Shown: piece by piece, positions 7,436 through 13,888 of the stretch
Position numbering within the stretch: position 1 is the stretch's first letter
Layout: every line of letters begins with the position of its first letter
Source of the DNA: JAHRAH01 sp051009015
GTDB lineage: Bacteria; Pseudomonadota; Gammaproteobacteria; Tethybacterales; Persebacteraceae
Assembly (NCBI GenBank): GCA_051009015.1
Contig: JBPCWZ010000061.1
Span: 1-14,869 of the forward strand
DNA: 14,869 nucleotides
Direction: 5' to 3'
Position numbers and translations under genes: made by a program
Notes under the pieces: generated by a model
What the model saw: only the letters and a program-made list of their open reading frames with translations
What the model was told of the DNA's origin: nothing
The model's database searches: none

Positions 7436-7774
7436 ATGAAACAAAAAATCAAACTCATCATCGTCGCCGTTGCTTCGGCGCTCGCTTTGCTGGCTGCGCC
7501 CGCGAATGCGTTCTTTTTCGGCTTTGGCGAGGAGCCCGCTGCCGCCACCGTGACCATAACGGTCACCGCGCCGGGTGCGCAAGACATCGTGGTGCCGGAC
7601 GATGCCGAAACCGGGGTTGAGATGGTTATCTACTGCCACCAGACGGGCGCGCCTTATGGCAAAAACTCAAAGTATCCGTCCGGCAAACCGGTAGTCAAAG
7701 GCAGCGAGGAAGAAGAAGCGCTGAAGAATAGCGCGCATCGGCTTGTGCCTTGCGCAAATTTCCTCGAGCAATAA
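7436..7774 (+). CDS. Small secreted protein of unknown function
   Basis: I do not recognise this family. It has 112 residues with a clear Sec signal peptide: MKQKIK, then a hydrophobic core (LIIVAVASALALLAA), then a likely signal peptidase I site after PANA (about residue 25). The mature part, about 87 residues, starts FFFGFGEE, has a beta-prone Thr/Val segment (TVTITVTAP) and an acidic PDDAETG stretch. It contains two cysteines (in IYCHQ and VPCAN) that could form one disulfide in the periplasm or outside. The ATG has a strong ribosome binding site, AAGGAG, nine to ten bases upstream, and a TATAAT further up, so it looks expressed on its own. The frame is open further upstream into tilS, but those starts are less credible. 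It sits between the intact tilS 3' end and a degraded duplicate of that end, so it probably arrived as an insertion. Confidence 0.75.
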   Translation: MKQKIKLIIVAVASALALLAAPANAFFFGFGEEPAAATVTITVTAPGAQDIVVPDDAETGVEMVIYCHQTGAPYGKNSKYPSGKPVVKGSEEEEALKNSAHRLVPCANFLEQ

Positions 7775-7785
7775 GGCGGCTGCCA

Positions 7786-7890
7786 TCGGCGATAGTTTGG
7801 CGGCGATTGCCGGTATCGCCGTGGCACAAAGTTATACCGCCGCCAAAGGCGAGTTGGCGAGAAGTCGCCCGCCGCTTTGAATCGTTATAA
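7786..7890 (+). pseudogene. Degraded duplicate of the tilS 3' end
   Basis: From 7788 the reading GDSLAAIAGIAVAQSY matches the tilS C-terminus GDCLAAVPGVAIAKDY at corresponding positions, with mostly conservative changes. The match continues through TAAKGE (YAAKKE in tilS). After one frame change it ends RFESL-stop (7873-7890), against RFEWL-stop in tilS. DNA similarity runs about 20 bases past the stop: GCGCGGACGGCAAC against GCGCGGGCGGCAAAC. There is no start codon or upstream domain, so it is a relic only. The divergence argues against a very recent duplication; replacement of the tilS end by a related sequence is one explanation. Confidence 0.75.
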
Positions 7891-7891
7891 T

Positions 7892-7919
7892 CCGCGCGGA
7901 CGGCAACCGCGCGGACGGC
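7892..7919. repeat. 13-bp direct repeat, two copies
   Basis: CCGCGCGGACGGC occurs twice, separated by AA. It directly follows the tilS relic and precedes an A/C-only tract (7921-7940). It may be a small tandem duplication at an insertion junction. Confidence 0.7.
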
Positions 7920-7952
7920 GCAAACAAACACAAACAAAAACCGGCGGCAAAG

Positions 7953-7961
7953 TGGTAAAAT
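7953..7961 (+). promoter_or_regulatory. Extended -10 promoter of nuoJKL
   Basis: TGGTAAAAT is an extended -10 with 13 bases between the hexamer and the nuoJ ATG. The predicted leader is about seven bases, too short for a ribosome binding site, and none is seen. It gives the nuoJKL block its own promoter, as expected if nuoA-I is not directly upstream. Confidence 0.45.
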
Positions 7962-7974
7962 CGCCAAAGTTTTT

Positions 7975-8670
7975 ATGCCATCCTTTTCGCTGATAGTGTT
8001 TTACGCCTTTTCCGCCGTGCTTTTGTTCGCGGCGCTTGGCGTTGTTTTGGCGCGCAATACCGTGCATGCCGCGCTTTTGCTGGTTGTCGCTTTTGCGGCA
8101 TCGGCGGGCGTTTGGATGCTGCTGTATGCCGAGTTTCTCGCCATTGTGCTGGTTTTGGTTTATGTCGGCGCGGTGATGGTTTTGTTTTTGTTTGTTTTGA
8201 TGATGCTGGATACTTCCGGCGGCAGTTTGCGCAGGTGGCGGCTTTTGCCGGTCGGCGTTGCGATTATTGTTGCGGTGCAAATCGGCGTGTTTTTGAAGCG
8301 CGATGCTTTTGTGCATTCGGCGAAGTTTGCGCCGCCGGAAGTTGTCGGCGACAACACCCGCATGCTCGGGGCGGTTTTGTATACCGATTATGTTTATGTT
8401 TTTGAGTTGGCGGCGGTTTTGCTGCTTGTTGCCATTATCGCCGCCGCCGCTTTGACTTTGCGCCGCCGGCGCGGCGTCAAATACAACGACCCCGCCGAAC
8501 AAATGCGCGCCGAACCTTCGCGGCGCGTGCGTTTGGTAAATATGCCGCCGGTTATCGCCAAGGCAAGCGCAACAACCGAAACCGATGATGACACCGCGGC
8601 GGCGGATGACAAAACCGCAAATGACAAAACCGAAACCGCCAAAAGCGGCGGCAAACAAAAACAACAATGA
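7975..8670 (+). CDS. nuoJ: NADH-quinone oxidoreductase subunit J
   Basis: NuoJ is a membrane subunit of respiratory complex I; its third helix takes part in linking quinone reduction to proton pumping. The 231 residues contain five membrane segments. The first three fall within about 1-80, including the conserved YVGAVMVLFLFVLMML in helix 3. Helix 4 is at about 88-106 and helix 5 at about 140-165. The C-terminal ~65 residues form a hydrophilic tail rich in Asp, Lys and Thr (DDDTAAADDKTANDKTE) that many NuoJ proteins lack or have shorter. The gene overlaps nuoK by ATGA, so the two are translationally coupled. The upstream neighbour is not nuoI but the tilS relic. Confidence 0.93.
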   Translation: MPSFSLIVFYAFSAVLLFAALGVVLARNTVHAALLLVVAFAASAGVWMLLYAEFLAIVLVLVYVGAVMVLFLFVLMMLDTSGGSLRRWRLLPVGVAIIVAVQIGVFLKRDAFVHSAKFAPPEVVGDNTRMLGAVLYTDYVYVFELAAVLLLVAIIAAAALTLRRRRGVKYNDPAEQMRAEPSRRVRLVNMPPVIAKASATTETDDDTAAADDKTANDKTETAKSGGKQKQQ

Positions 8671-8978
8671 CCGAACCGGGATTATCGCACTTTCTTATCG
8701 TGGCGGCGGCGCTTTTTGTCATCGGCATCGCCGGTGTTTTTGCCAACCGGCGCAACATTCTGGTGGTGCTGATGTCGGTGGAGTTGATGCTGCTGGCGGT
8801 CAATCTCAACTTCGTCGCCTTCTCGCGCTTTTTGGACGACATACACGGGCAGGTTTTTGTCTTCTTTATTTTGACCGTCGCCGCCGCCGAATCTGCCATC
8901 GGTTTGGCGATTCTCATTGTCGCCTTTCGCAAGCGCGGCAGTATTAACATAGACGACTGGAAAGATTTGAAGGGATGA
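8667..8978 (+). CDS. nuoK: NADH-quinone oxidoreductase subunit K
   Basis: NuoK is a small three-helix complex I subunit in the proton-translocating path. It has 103 residues, the normal size. Both membrane glutamates essential in the family are visible: Glu39 in LMSVELMLLAVNLNF and Glu75 in LTVAAAESAIGLAI, corresponding to Glu36 and Glu72 of E. coli. It overlaps nuoJ and nuoL by ATGA on each side, so the three genes form a coupled unit. Confidence 0.96.
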   Translation: MTEPGLSHFLIVAAALFVIGIAGVFANRRNILVVLMSVELMLLAVNLNFVAFSRFLDDIHGQVFVFFILTVAAAESAIGLAILIVAFRKRGSINIDDWKDLKG

Positions 8979-10912
8979 ATGCGCTCATTGTTTCCGCGCC
9001 TTTGGCGCCTTTGTTTGGCGCGCTGCTGGCGGGTTTTGGCGGGGCGCGACTTGGAAACAAGGGGGCGCATCTGGCGGCGATATTTTCGGTCGCTTATGCT
9101 TTTGTCGCTTCGGTGATTATCGCCGCCGAAGTTATCGGCGGCGGCGCGGTTTATGATTTTGACTGGTATTCGTGGGTGCGCGTTGGCGATGTTGTTTTGG
9201 GGGCGGGTTTTTTGGTGGATAACCTGACGGCGATGATGATGCTTGTGGTCAGTTTTGTTTCGTTGATGGTGCATATTTACGCCGTGGGCTATATGAAAGG
9301 CGACCCCGGCTACCGCCGCTTTTTTGCCTATATCGCGCTTTTTACTTTTGCGATGCTGATGCTGGTAATGGCAAACAACTTTTTGCAGTTATTTTTCGGC
9401 TGGGAAGCGGTCGGCTTGGTGTCGTATCTTCTCATCGGCTTTTGGTTCAAAAAGCCGAGCGCGGTGCGGGCAAACCTGAAAGCGTTTTTGGTTAACCGCG
9501 TTGGCGATTTGGGTTTTTTACTCGGCATTGCTTTGGTGCTTGCCGCTTTTGGCACATTGGATTATCGTCAGGTTTTTGACGCCGCGCAGGGTGGCGTTTC
9601 ATTGCCGCAACTACCAAAAGGATGGGATGCGGCGGGGGCGATATGTTTGCTTTTGTTTGTCGGGGCGATGGGCAAGTCGGCGCAGTTTCCTTTGCATGTA
9701 TGGCTGCCCGATTCCATGGAAGGTCCCACGCCGATATCGGCGCTGATACACGCGGCGACAATGGTAACAGCGGGGATTTTTATGGTCGCGCGCATGTCGC
9801 CTTTGTTTGAGTTATCGGCGACGGCTTTGACGGTTGTTTTGGCTGTCGGCGCTTTGACGGCGTTTTTTACCGGCTTGCTGGGTTTGGTGCAAAACGACAT
9901 TAAGAGAGTTGTTGCATATTCCACGCTTTCGCAGTTGGGCTATATGACGGCGGCGCTTGGCGCATCGGCATATTCGGCGGCGGTCTTTCATCTTTTCACC
10001 CATGCTTTCTTTAAGGCATTGTTGTTTTTGGGCGCGGGGTCGGTCATCGTGGCGATGCATCACGAGCAAAGCATGACAAAGATGGGCGGCTTGCGGCGCA
10101 AAATGCCGGTAACTTATTGGGCGATGTTGTTTGGCTCTTTGGCGCTGATGGGCTTGCCGCCTTTTGCCGGTTTTTATTCCAAGGATGTGATTATAGAAGC
10201 GGTCGGGGAATCGGTTTTGCCGGGGGCGCGGTTTGCCTATTGGGCGCTGGTCGGCGGGGCGTTCATAACCGCTTTGTATTCGGTGCGATTGTTAATGCTG
10301 ACCTTTCACGGCAAAGGGAGAATGGACGAACAAACAAGCGCGCATGTCAAGGAATCGCCATGGACGATAACCGTGCCGCTTGTATTGTTGGCGGTGCCTT
10401 CTGTTTTTGTCGGTGTTTTGACGGTGGGCCCGATGTTAAGCGGCGGGTTTTTTGACGGCGCGATAATAGTTGCCGAAGGGCGCGATACCGTCGGTGCGGC
10501 ATTGGAAAGAATCGGCGGCGGCAATTGGCTGGCGATGGCGGCGCATGCTATCTATTCGCCGGTGTTTTATCTGGCATTGGCGGGGGCGGCTTTTGGCGTT
10601 TGGCTTTATGCCGGTTATCCGCGCCGTCCGGCATTTTTCGCCCGCGGGTTTGTATATCGCGTGTTGCTTGCCAAATACGGCTTTGATGATTTTAACGACT
10701 GGTTTTTTGCCCGCGGCGCGCGCCGTTTGGGCGGGGCGTTGTGGCAAAAGGCGGATGCGGCGGTAATAGACGGAATGGTAAACGGCATTGCGGGAATGAT
10801 AAAAGGATTCTCCGGCATCATTCGCAAAGTGCAAACCGGCGCGGTTTATCATTATGCTTTTTCAATGTTGTGCGCCGTTGCCGTTGTGCTGGCGTGGCAG
10901 TTGTGGTTGTAA
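8975..10912 (+). CDS. nuoL: NADH-quinone oxidoreductase subunit L
   Basis: NuoL is the largest antiporter-like, proton-pumping subunit of complex I, placed at the far end of the membrane arm. It has 645 residues, against 613 in E. coli. Charged membrane residues essential for pumping are present: Glu144 (FFGWEAVGLVSYLL), Lys234 (AMGKSAQFPLHVWLPD), Lys347 (THAFFKALLFLGAGS) and Lys403 (AGFYSKD). The C-terminal lateral helix region and a final membrane anchor (AVAVVLAWQLWL) are intact, so the gene is complete. It overlaps nuoK by ATGA. Normally nuoM and nuoN follow; here a DNA methyltransferase overlaps its 3' end, so those genes must lie elsewhere if complex I is functional. Confidence 0.96.
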   Translation: MNALIVSAPLAPLFGALLAGFGGARLGNKGAHLAAIFSVAYAFVASVIIAAEVIGGGAVYDFDWYSWVRVGDVVLGAGFLVDNLTAMMMLVVSFVSLMVHIYAVGYMKGDPGYRRFFAYIALFTFAMLMLVMANNFLQLFFGWEAVGLVSYLLIGFWFKKPSAVRANLKAFLVNRVGDLGFLLGIALVLAAFGTLDYRQVFDAAQGGVSLPQLPKGWDAAGAICLLLFVGAMGKSAQFPLHVWLPDSMEGPTPISALIHAATMVTAGIFMVARMSPLFELSATALTVVLAVGALTAFFTGLLGLVQNDIKRVVAYSTLSQLGYMTAALGASAYSAAVFHLFTHAFFKALLFLGAGSVIVAMHHEQSMTKMGGLRRKMPVTYWAMLFGSLALMGLPPFAGFYSKDVIIEAVGESVLPGARFAYWALVGGAFITALYSVRLLMLTFHGKGRMDEQTSAHVKESPWTITVPLVLLAVPSVFVGVLTVGPMLSGGFFDGAIIVAEGRDTVGAALERIGGGNWLAMAAHAIYSPVFYLALAGAAFGVWLYAGYPRRPAFFARGFVYRVLLAKYGFDDFNDWFFARGARRLGGALWQKADAAVIDGMVNGIAGMIKGFSGIIRKVQTGAVYHYAFSMLCAVAVVLAWQLWL

Positions 10913-11790
10913 AAGCGCAAGCGCCGTTGTTGTTGTCGGCGGCGGACAAGTTGGGCGCGACGGGGGGAGAAAAGGGAGATAACAACTGGCGGATATTGCA
11001 CGGCGACAGTTTAGCGTTGCTGCCGCAACTGCCGGATGCCTCGGCGGATTTGATATTCGCCGACCCGCCGTATAACCTGCAGTTGAAAAAGGCGCTATAC
11101 CGCCCGAACGGCACGGAAGTGGAGGGAGTCAATGACGAGTGGGACAAGTTTTCGTCTTTTGAGGAGTATGATGATTTTTGCCGCAAATGGCTGACGGAGT
11201 GCCGCAGGTTATTGTCGCCGCGCGGCAGTTTGTGGGCGATAGGCACATACCACAACATTTTCCGGATAGGGAGGTTGATGCAGGATGCCGGTTTTTGGCT
11301 GCTGAACGATGTCATCTGGCACAAAACAAACCCGATGCCGAACTTTCGGGGGGTGCGCTTTACCAATGCGACCGAAACTTTGCTGTGGGCGAAAAAATCG
11401 GAAAAAGCAAGATGCGTTTTCAACAACAAACTGATGAAAGCGGAAAACAACGGCAAACAAATGCCCAATGTATGGCGCATCCCCCTGTGCGGCGGCAAAG
11501 AACGCCTGCGCGATAATGATGGCAACAAACTGCACTCAACCCAAAAACCGCTTGAACTGTTACGGCGCATAATACTATCCTCAACAACCCCCGGCGACAT
11601 TATATTAGACCCTTTCATGGGCAGCGGCACAACAATGGCAGCGGCACAACAAACCGGCAGAAAAAGTTGCGGCATAGAACGCGACCAAAAATACATCCCC
11701 CCCGCCAAAACAAGAATAACCGCAACAACCCCGGAGATACACCCCGCCGCATCCCTCGTCATTCCCGCCGCCCCCGTCATTCCCGCGTAG
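10903..11790 (+). CDS. CcrM/HinfI-like adenine-N6 DNA methyltransferase with repeat-derived C-terminus
   Basis: The order of motifs is that of beta-class amino-methyltransferases: the catalytic DPPYNL at about residues 54-59, then NDVIWHKTNPMPNFRGVRFTNATETL, then the AdoMet-binding DPFMGSGTT (about 236-244) and GIERDQKYI (257-265). These regions match the CcrM/M.HinfI group, which methylates the adenine of GANTC; the specificity here is inferred. No restriction endonuclease gene is adjacent, so it looks like an orphan enzyme. CcrM has a further ~80-residue C-terminal DNA-binding domain. Here only ~30 residues follow GIERDQKYI, ending VIPAAPVIPA, which is encoded by one half and one full copy of the dispersed repeat that also supplies the TAG stop. 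The start is uncertain: there is no ATG after the nuoL stop. GTG at 10903 would overlap nuoL by ten bases; TTG at 10951 is another option. Base composition changes near 11390 from G/T-rich to A/C-rich. Confidence 0.85.
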   Translation: MVVKAQAPLLLSAADKLGATGGEKGDNNWRILHGDSLALLPQLPDASADLIFADPPYNLQLKKALYRPNGTEVEGVNDEWDKFSSFEEYDDFCRKWLTECRRLLSPRGSLWAIGTYHNIFRIGRLMQDAGFWLLNDVIWHKTNPMPNFRGVRFTNATETLLWAKKSEKARCVFNNKLMKAENNGKQMPNVWRIPLCGGKERLRDNDGNKLHSTQKPLELLRRIILSSTTPGDIILDPFMGSGTTMAAAQQTGRKSCGIERDQKYIPPAKTRITATTPEIHPAASLVIPAAPVIPA

Positions 11791-11800
11791 GCGGGAATCC
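11758..11800. repeat. dRS3-like repeat (half copy plus full copy) at the methyltransferase 3' end
   Basis: A half copy GTCATTCCCGC (11758-11768) is followed by a full copy with ATTCCC-GCGTAGGC-GGGAAT at 11779-11798. The TAG inside the N8 loop (11788-11790) ends the methyltransferase frame. The hairpin is well placed to shape the 3' end of the transcript. Confidence 0.85.
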
Positions 11801-11821
11801 ATCACCGCAAAGCGGCGGATT

Positions 11822-11837
11822 TTGCCGAATTCGGCAA
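11822..11837. promoter_or_regulatory. Perfect 16-bp palindrome upstream of the ankyrin gene
   Basis: TTGCCGAATTCGGCAA is a perfect dyad. Its right half falls where the -35 element of the TAAAAT promoter at 11856 would lie, a usual position for a repressor operator. A role as the 3' hairpin of the methyltransferase transcript is also possible. No regulator is seen in the window. Confidence 0.4.
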
Positions 11838-11855
11838 TTCGGGCGGCGATAATAG

Positions 11856-11861
11856 TAAAAT
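11856..11861 (+). promoter_or_regulatory. -10 element of the ankyrin gene
   Basis: TAAAAT ends six bases before the ATG at 11868, which predicts a leaderless transcript. No ribosome binding site is seen before this ATG. Confidence 0.4.
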
Positions 11862-11867
11862 ATCGGC

Positions 11868-13850
11868 ATGTGCAACTTTCGCATCACTTTCGCCGCCGCC
11901 ATTTTCGCGACTTGCATGCTTTTGCCCGCTTGCGGCGGTATCGGCGGCGCGGTTAACCTTGACCCCGAACCTTTCGTCAAGGAAAGATTGGACGGCAAAA
12001 TCCCGGTAAAGCCGGAGTTGATACGCCAACAAGTCCGGGCGGAGTTGTCGGGCGTCCCCGAAGGCGAGGCAAAAGTCGCCCGCTGGCAGTATATTGAAAC
12101 GGATTATCACGCCTGCCGCTTGGCATCCGACAAGACGGAAAAGACGACCGAAAAGGTATTTGCCGATTGCATGGCAAATCGCGGCTATGTGTATATGTAT
12201 CGCATTGACGCGGAGCAACTGCACAACGACATCGCCTTTGAGATGGAAAAAGAATACGATGCCCGCATTGCCGCCGAGCGCAAAGCGGAAGAGGAGCGCC
12301 TTGCCGCCGAAAAGAAACAGCAGGAAGAAGCCGAGCGCATCCGCCGGCAAAAAGAGTTGAACTTTGATTTGGTTTTTGCCTTGAATGCGGTGGCGAGTGT
12401 TAATATCGCCGAAGTCAAGCGCCTTATTGACGGCGGGGCGGATGTCAATACCAAATCAAAAAAGGGCTGGACGCCTTTGCATGTTGCGGCAGATAGAGGT
12501 CAAACCGAATTTGCCCTTGCCCTTGTCAAAGTGGGAGCGGCTATTGATGCAAAAACTAACAATGGCAGAACGCCTTTGTATAACGCGGCAAGGGAAGGTC
12601 ACACCGAAACCGCCTTTGCCCTTATCAAAGCGGGAGCGGATATTGACGCCAAAAAGAACAAGGGTTACACTCCTTTGCATGCTGCGGCGGGGTTGGGTCA
12701 TACCGAAACTGCCCTTATCCTTGTCAGGGCGGGGGCGGCTATTGACGCCAAAGATAATGATGGTCACACGCCTTTGTATTGGGCAATATGGTATGGAGGC
12801 ACCAAAACCGCGCTTGCCCTTATCAAAGCGGGGGCGGCTATTGACGCCAAAGATAACGATGATGAAACACCTTTGCATTCGGCAGCATGGGAAGGTCAAA
12901 CTGAAATCGCCCTTGCCCTTATCAAAGCGGGGGCGGCTATTGACGCTAAACAAAACAATGGCTGGACGCCTTTGCATTATGCAGTAAGGGAAGACAAAAC
13001 CGAAATCGCCCTTGCCCTTTTTAAGGCGGGAGCGGATATTAACGCAAAAGAAGAAAATGATTGGACGCCTTTGCATATTGCAGCACATAATGGTTACACC
13101 GAAATCGCCCTTGCCTTTGTTAAGGCGGGAGCGGCTATTGAGGCAAAACAAAAAGCCGGCTTTACACCTTTGCATTTGGCGGCACAGGAAGGTCACACCG
13201 AAACCGTACTTGCCCTTGCCAAAGCGGGAGCGGATATTAATACGAAACATAACTTTGCTTTAACGCCTTTGCATCGGGCGGCATCTGAAGGTCAAACCGA
13301 AATCGCCCTTGCCTTTATCAAAGCGGGGGCGAATGTTAACGCAAAATCTAACATTGGCATGACGCCTTTGCATTCTGCGGCATCGGATGGTCATACCGAA
13401 ACCGCCCTTGCCCTTGTCAAAGCAGGGGCGGATATTGATGCAAAAGGCAACCATGGCTGGACGCCTTTGCTTTTCGCGGCATCGGATGGTCACACTGAAA
13501 CCGCCCTTGCCCTTGTCAAAGCGGGGGCAGATATTGATGCAAAAACAACAGAGGGCAGAACGCCTTTGCGTTGGGCGGCATATAACGGTCATACCGAAAC
13601 CATGCTTGCCCTTGTTAAAGCGGGAGTGGATATTGACAAAAAAGACGACGATGGCGAAACGCTTTTGCATTGGGCGACAATGTATAATCACACTGAAATC
13701 GCCTTTGCCCTTATCAAAGCGGGAGCGAGTTTGTTTGCGCGCACGAATAAGGGAAGTACGCCGTTAGATATTGCCATACAAAACCATGGCAAAGACAGCG
13801 ATATCGCGCGCATTTTGCGGGAAGCGATGGAAAAGCAGGACGGCAAATAG
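11868..13850 (+). CDS. Ankyrin-repeat lipoprotein with coiled coil
   Basis: This 660-residue protein starts with a lipoprotein signal: hydrophobic residues about 6-20, then LLPAC with the lipid-modified Cys at 22. The Pro at -2 is unusual, so lipidation is likely rather than certain. Residues about 23-115 form a domain I do not recognise, with two cysteines (YHACRLA, FADCMAN). A charged coiled coil spans about 120-163, rich in Glu, Lys, Arg and Ala. An N-terminal cap with GADVNTK precedes 13 contiguous ankyrin repeats of exactly 33 residues (200-628, consensus GxTPLHxAAxxGHTETALALVKAGADIDAK), closed by a capping helix (629-660). Ankyrin repeats bind proteins; the partner is unknown. The 13 repeats are also tandem 99-bp units in the DNA (12465-13751), with long shared stretches that would favour copy-number change. 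If lipidated, the repeats would face the periplasm or the cell surface, which fits contact with a host or other cells but is not shown. Confidence 0.9.
   Translation: MCNFRITFAAAIFATCMLLPACGGIGGAVNLDPEPFVKERLDGKIPVKPELIRQQVRAELSGVPEGEAKVARWQYIETDYHACRLASDKTEKTTEKVFADCMANRGYVYMYRIDAEQLHNDIAFEMEKEYDARIAAERKAEEERLAAEKKQQEEAERIRRQKELNFDLVFALNAVASVNIAEVKRLIDGGADVNTKSKKGWTPLHVAADRGQTEFALALVKVGAAIDAKTNNGRTPLYNAAREGHTETAFALIKAGADIDAKKNKGYTPLHAAAGLGHTETALILVRAGAAIDAKDNDGHTPLYWAIWYGGTKTALALIKAGAAIDAKDNDDETPLHSAAWEGQTEIALALIKAGAAIDAKQNNGWTPLHYAVREDKTEIALALFKAGADINAKEENDWTPLHIAAHNGYTEIALAFVKAGAAIEAKQKAGFTPLHLAAQEGHTETVLALAKAGADINTKHNFALTPLHRAASEGQTEIALAFIKAGANVNAKSNIGMTPLHSAASDGHTETALALVKAGADIDAKGNHGWTPLLFAASDGHTETALALVKAGADIDAKTTEGRTPLRWAAYNGHTETMLALVKAGVDIDKKDDDGETLLHWATMYNHTEIAFALIKAGASLFARTNKGSTPLDIAIQNHGKDSDIARILREAMEKQDGK
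12465..13751 (+). repeat. 13 tandem 99-bp ankyrin-coding units
   Basis: Each unit encodes one 33-residue ankyrin repeat. Segments around ACGCCTTTGCAT and GCCCTTGCCCTTxTCAAAGCGGG recur almost unchanged from unit to unit. There are no indels between units, so the phase is kept exactly, as expected if units were gained or lost by in-frame recombination. Confidence 0.85.
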
Positions 13851-13858
13851 CGGCAATT

Positions 13859-13867
13859 TGGTATAAT
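13859..13867 (+). promoter_or_regulatory. Extended -10 promoter of the DUF2971 gene
   Basis: TGGTATAAT, an extended -10 with a perfect hexamer, begins nine bases after the ankyrin stop codon. It is followed by CGC and leaves 21 bases to the ATG. A purine-rich AGAAGA lies just before the start codon as a weak ribosome binding site. The DUF2971 gene therefore appears to have its own promoter despite the short gap. Confidence 0.55.
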
Positions 13868-13888
13868 CGCAACCGCCAGAAGAAAACA

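Noticed and set aside
7885..9274. Two overlapping minus-strand frames (260 and 240 residues) opposite nuoJ, nuoK and nuoL
   Set aside because: They are antisense to clear complex I genes, and their His/Asn/Arg-rich composition is an artefact.
10741..10902. Upstream extension of the methyltransferase frame into nuoL
   Set aside because: The extra residues overlap the conserved nuoL C-terminus and show no methyltransferase similarity.
10818..11780. 320-residue minus-strand open frame opposite the methyltransferase
   Set aside because: It is antisense to a recognisable methyltransferase with ordered catalytic motifs; the translated sequence shows no family features.
12456..13250. Repetitive 264-residue minus-strand frame, and similar plus-strand frames, within the ankyrin gene
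   Set aside because: Their internal repeats mirror the 99-bp ankyrin units; they are shadows of the tandem DNA repeat.
12465..13751. Regular repeats considered as a CRISPR array
   Set aside because: The units are 99 bp, contiguous and in frame with an ankyrin consensus; there are no spacers. The heptamer at 222-263 also lacks spacers.
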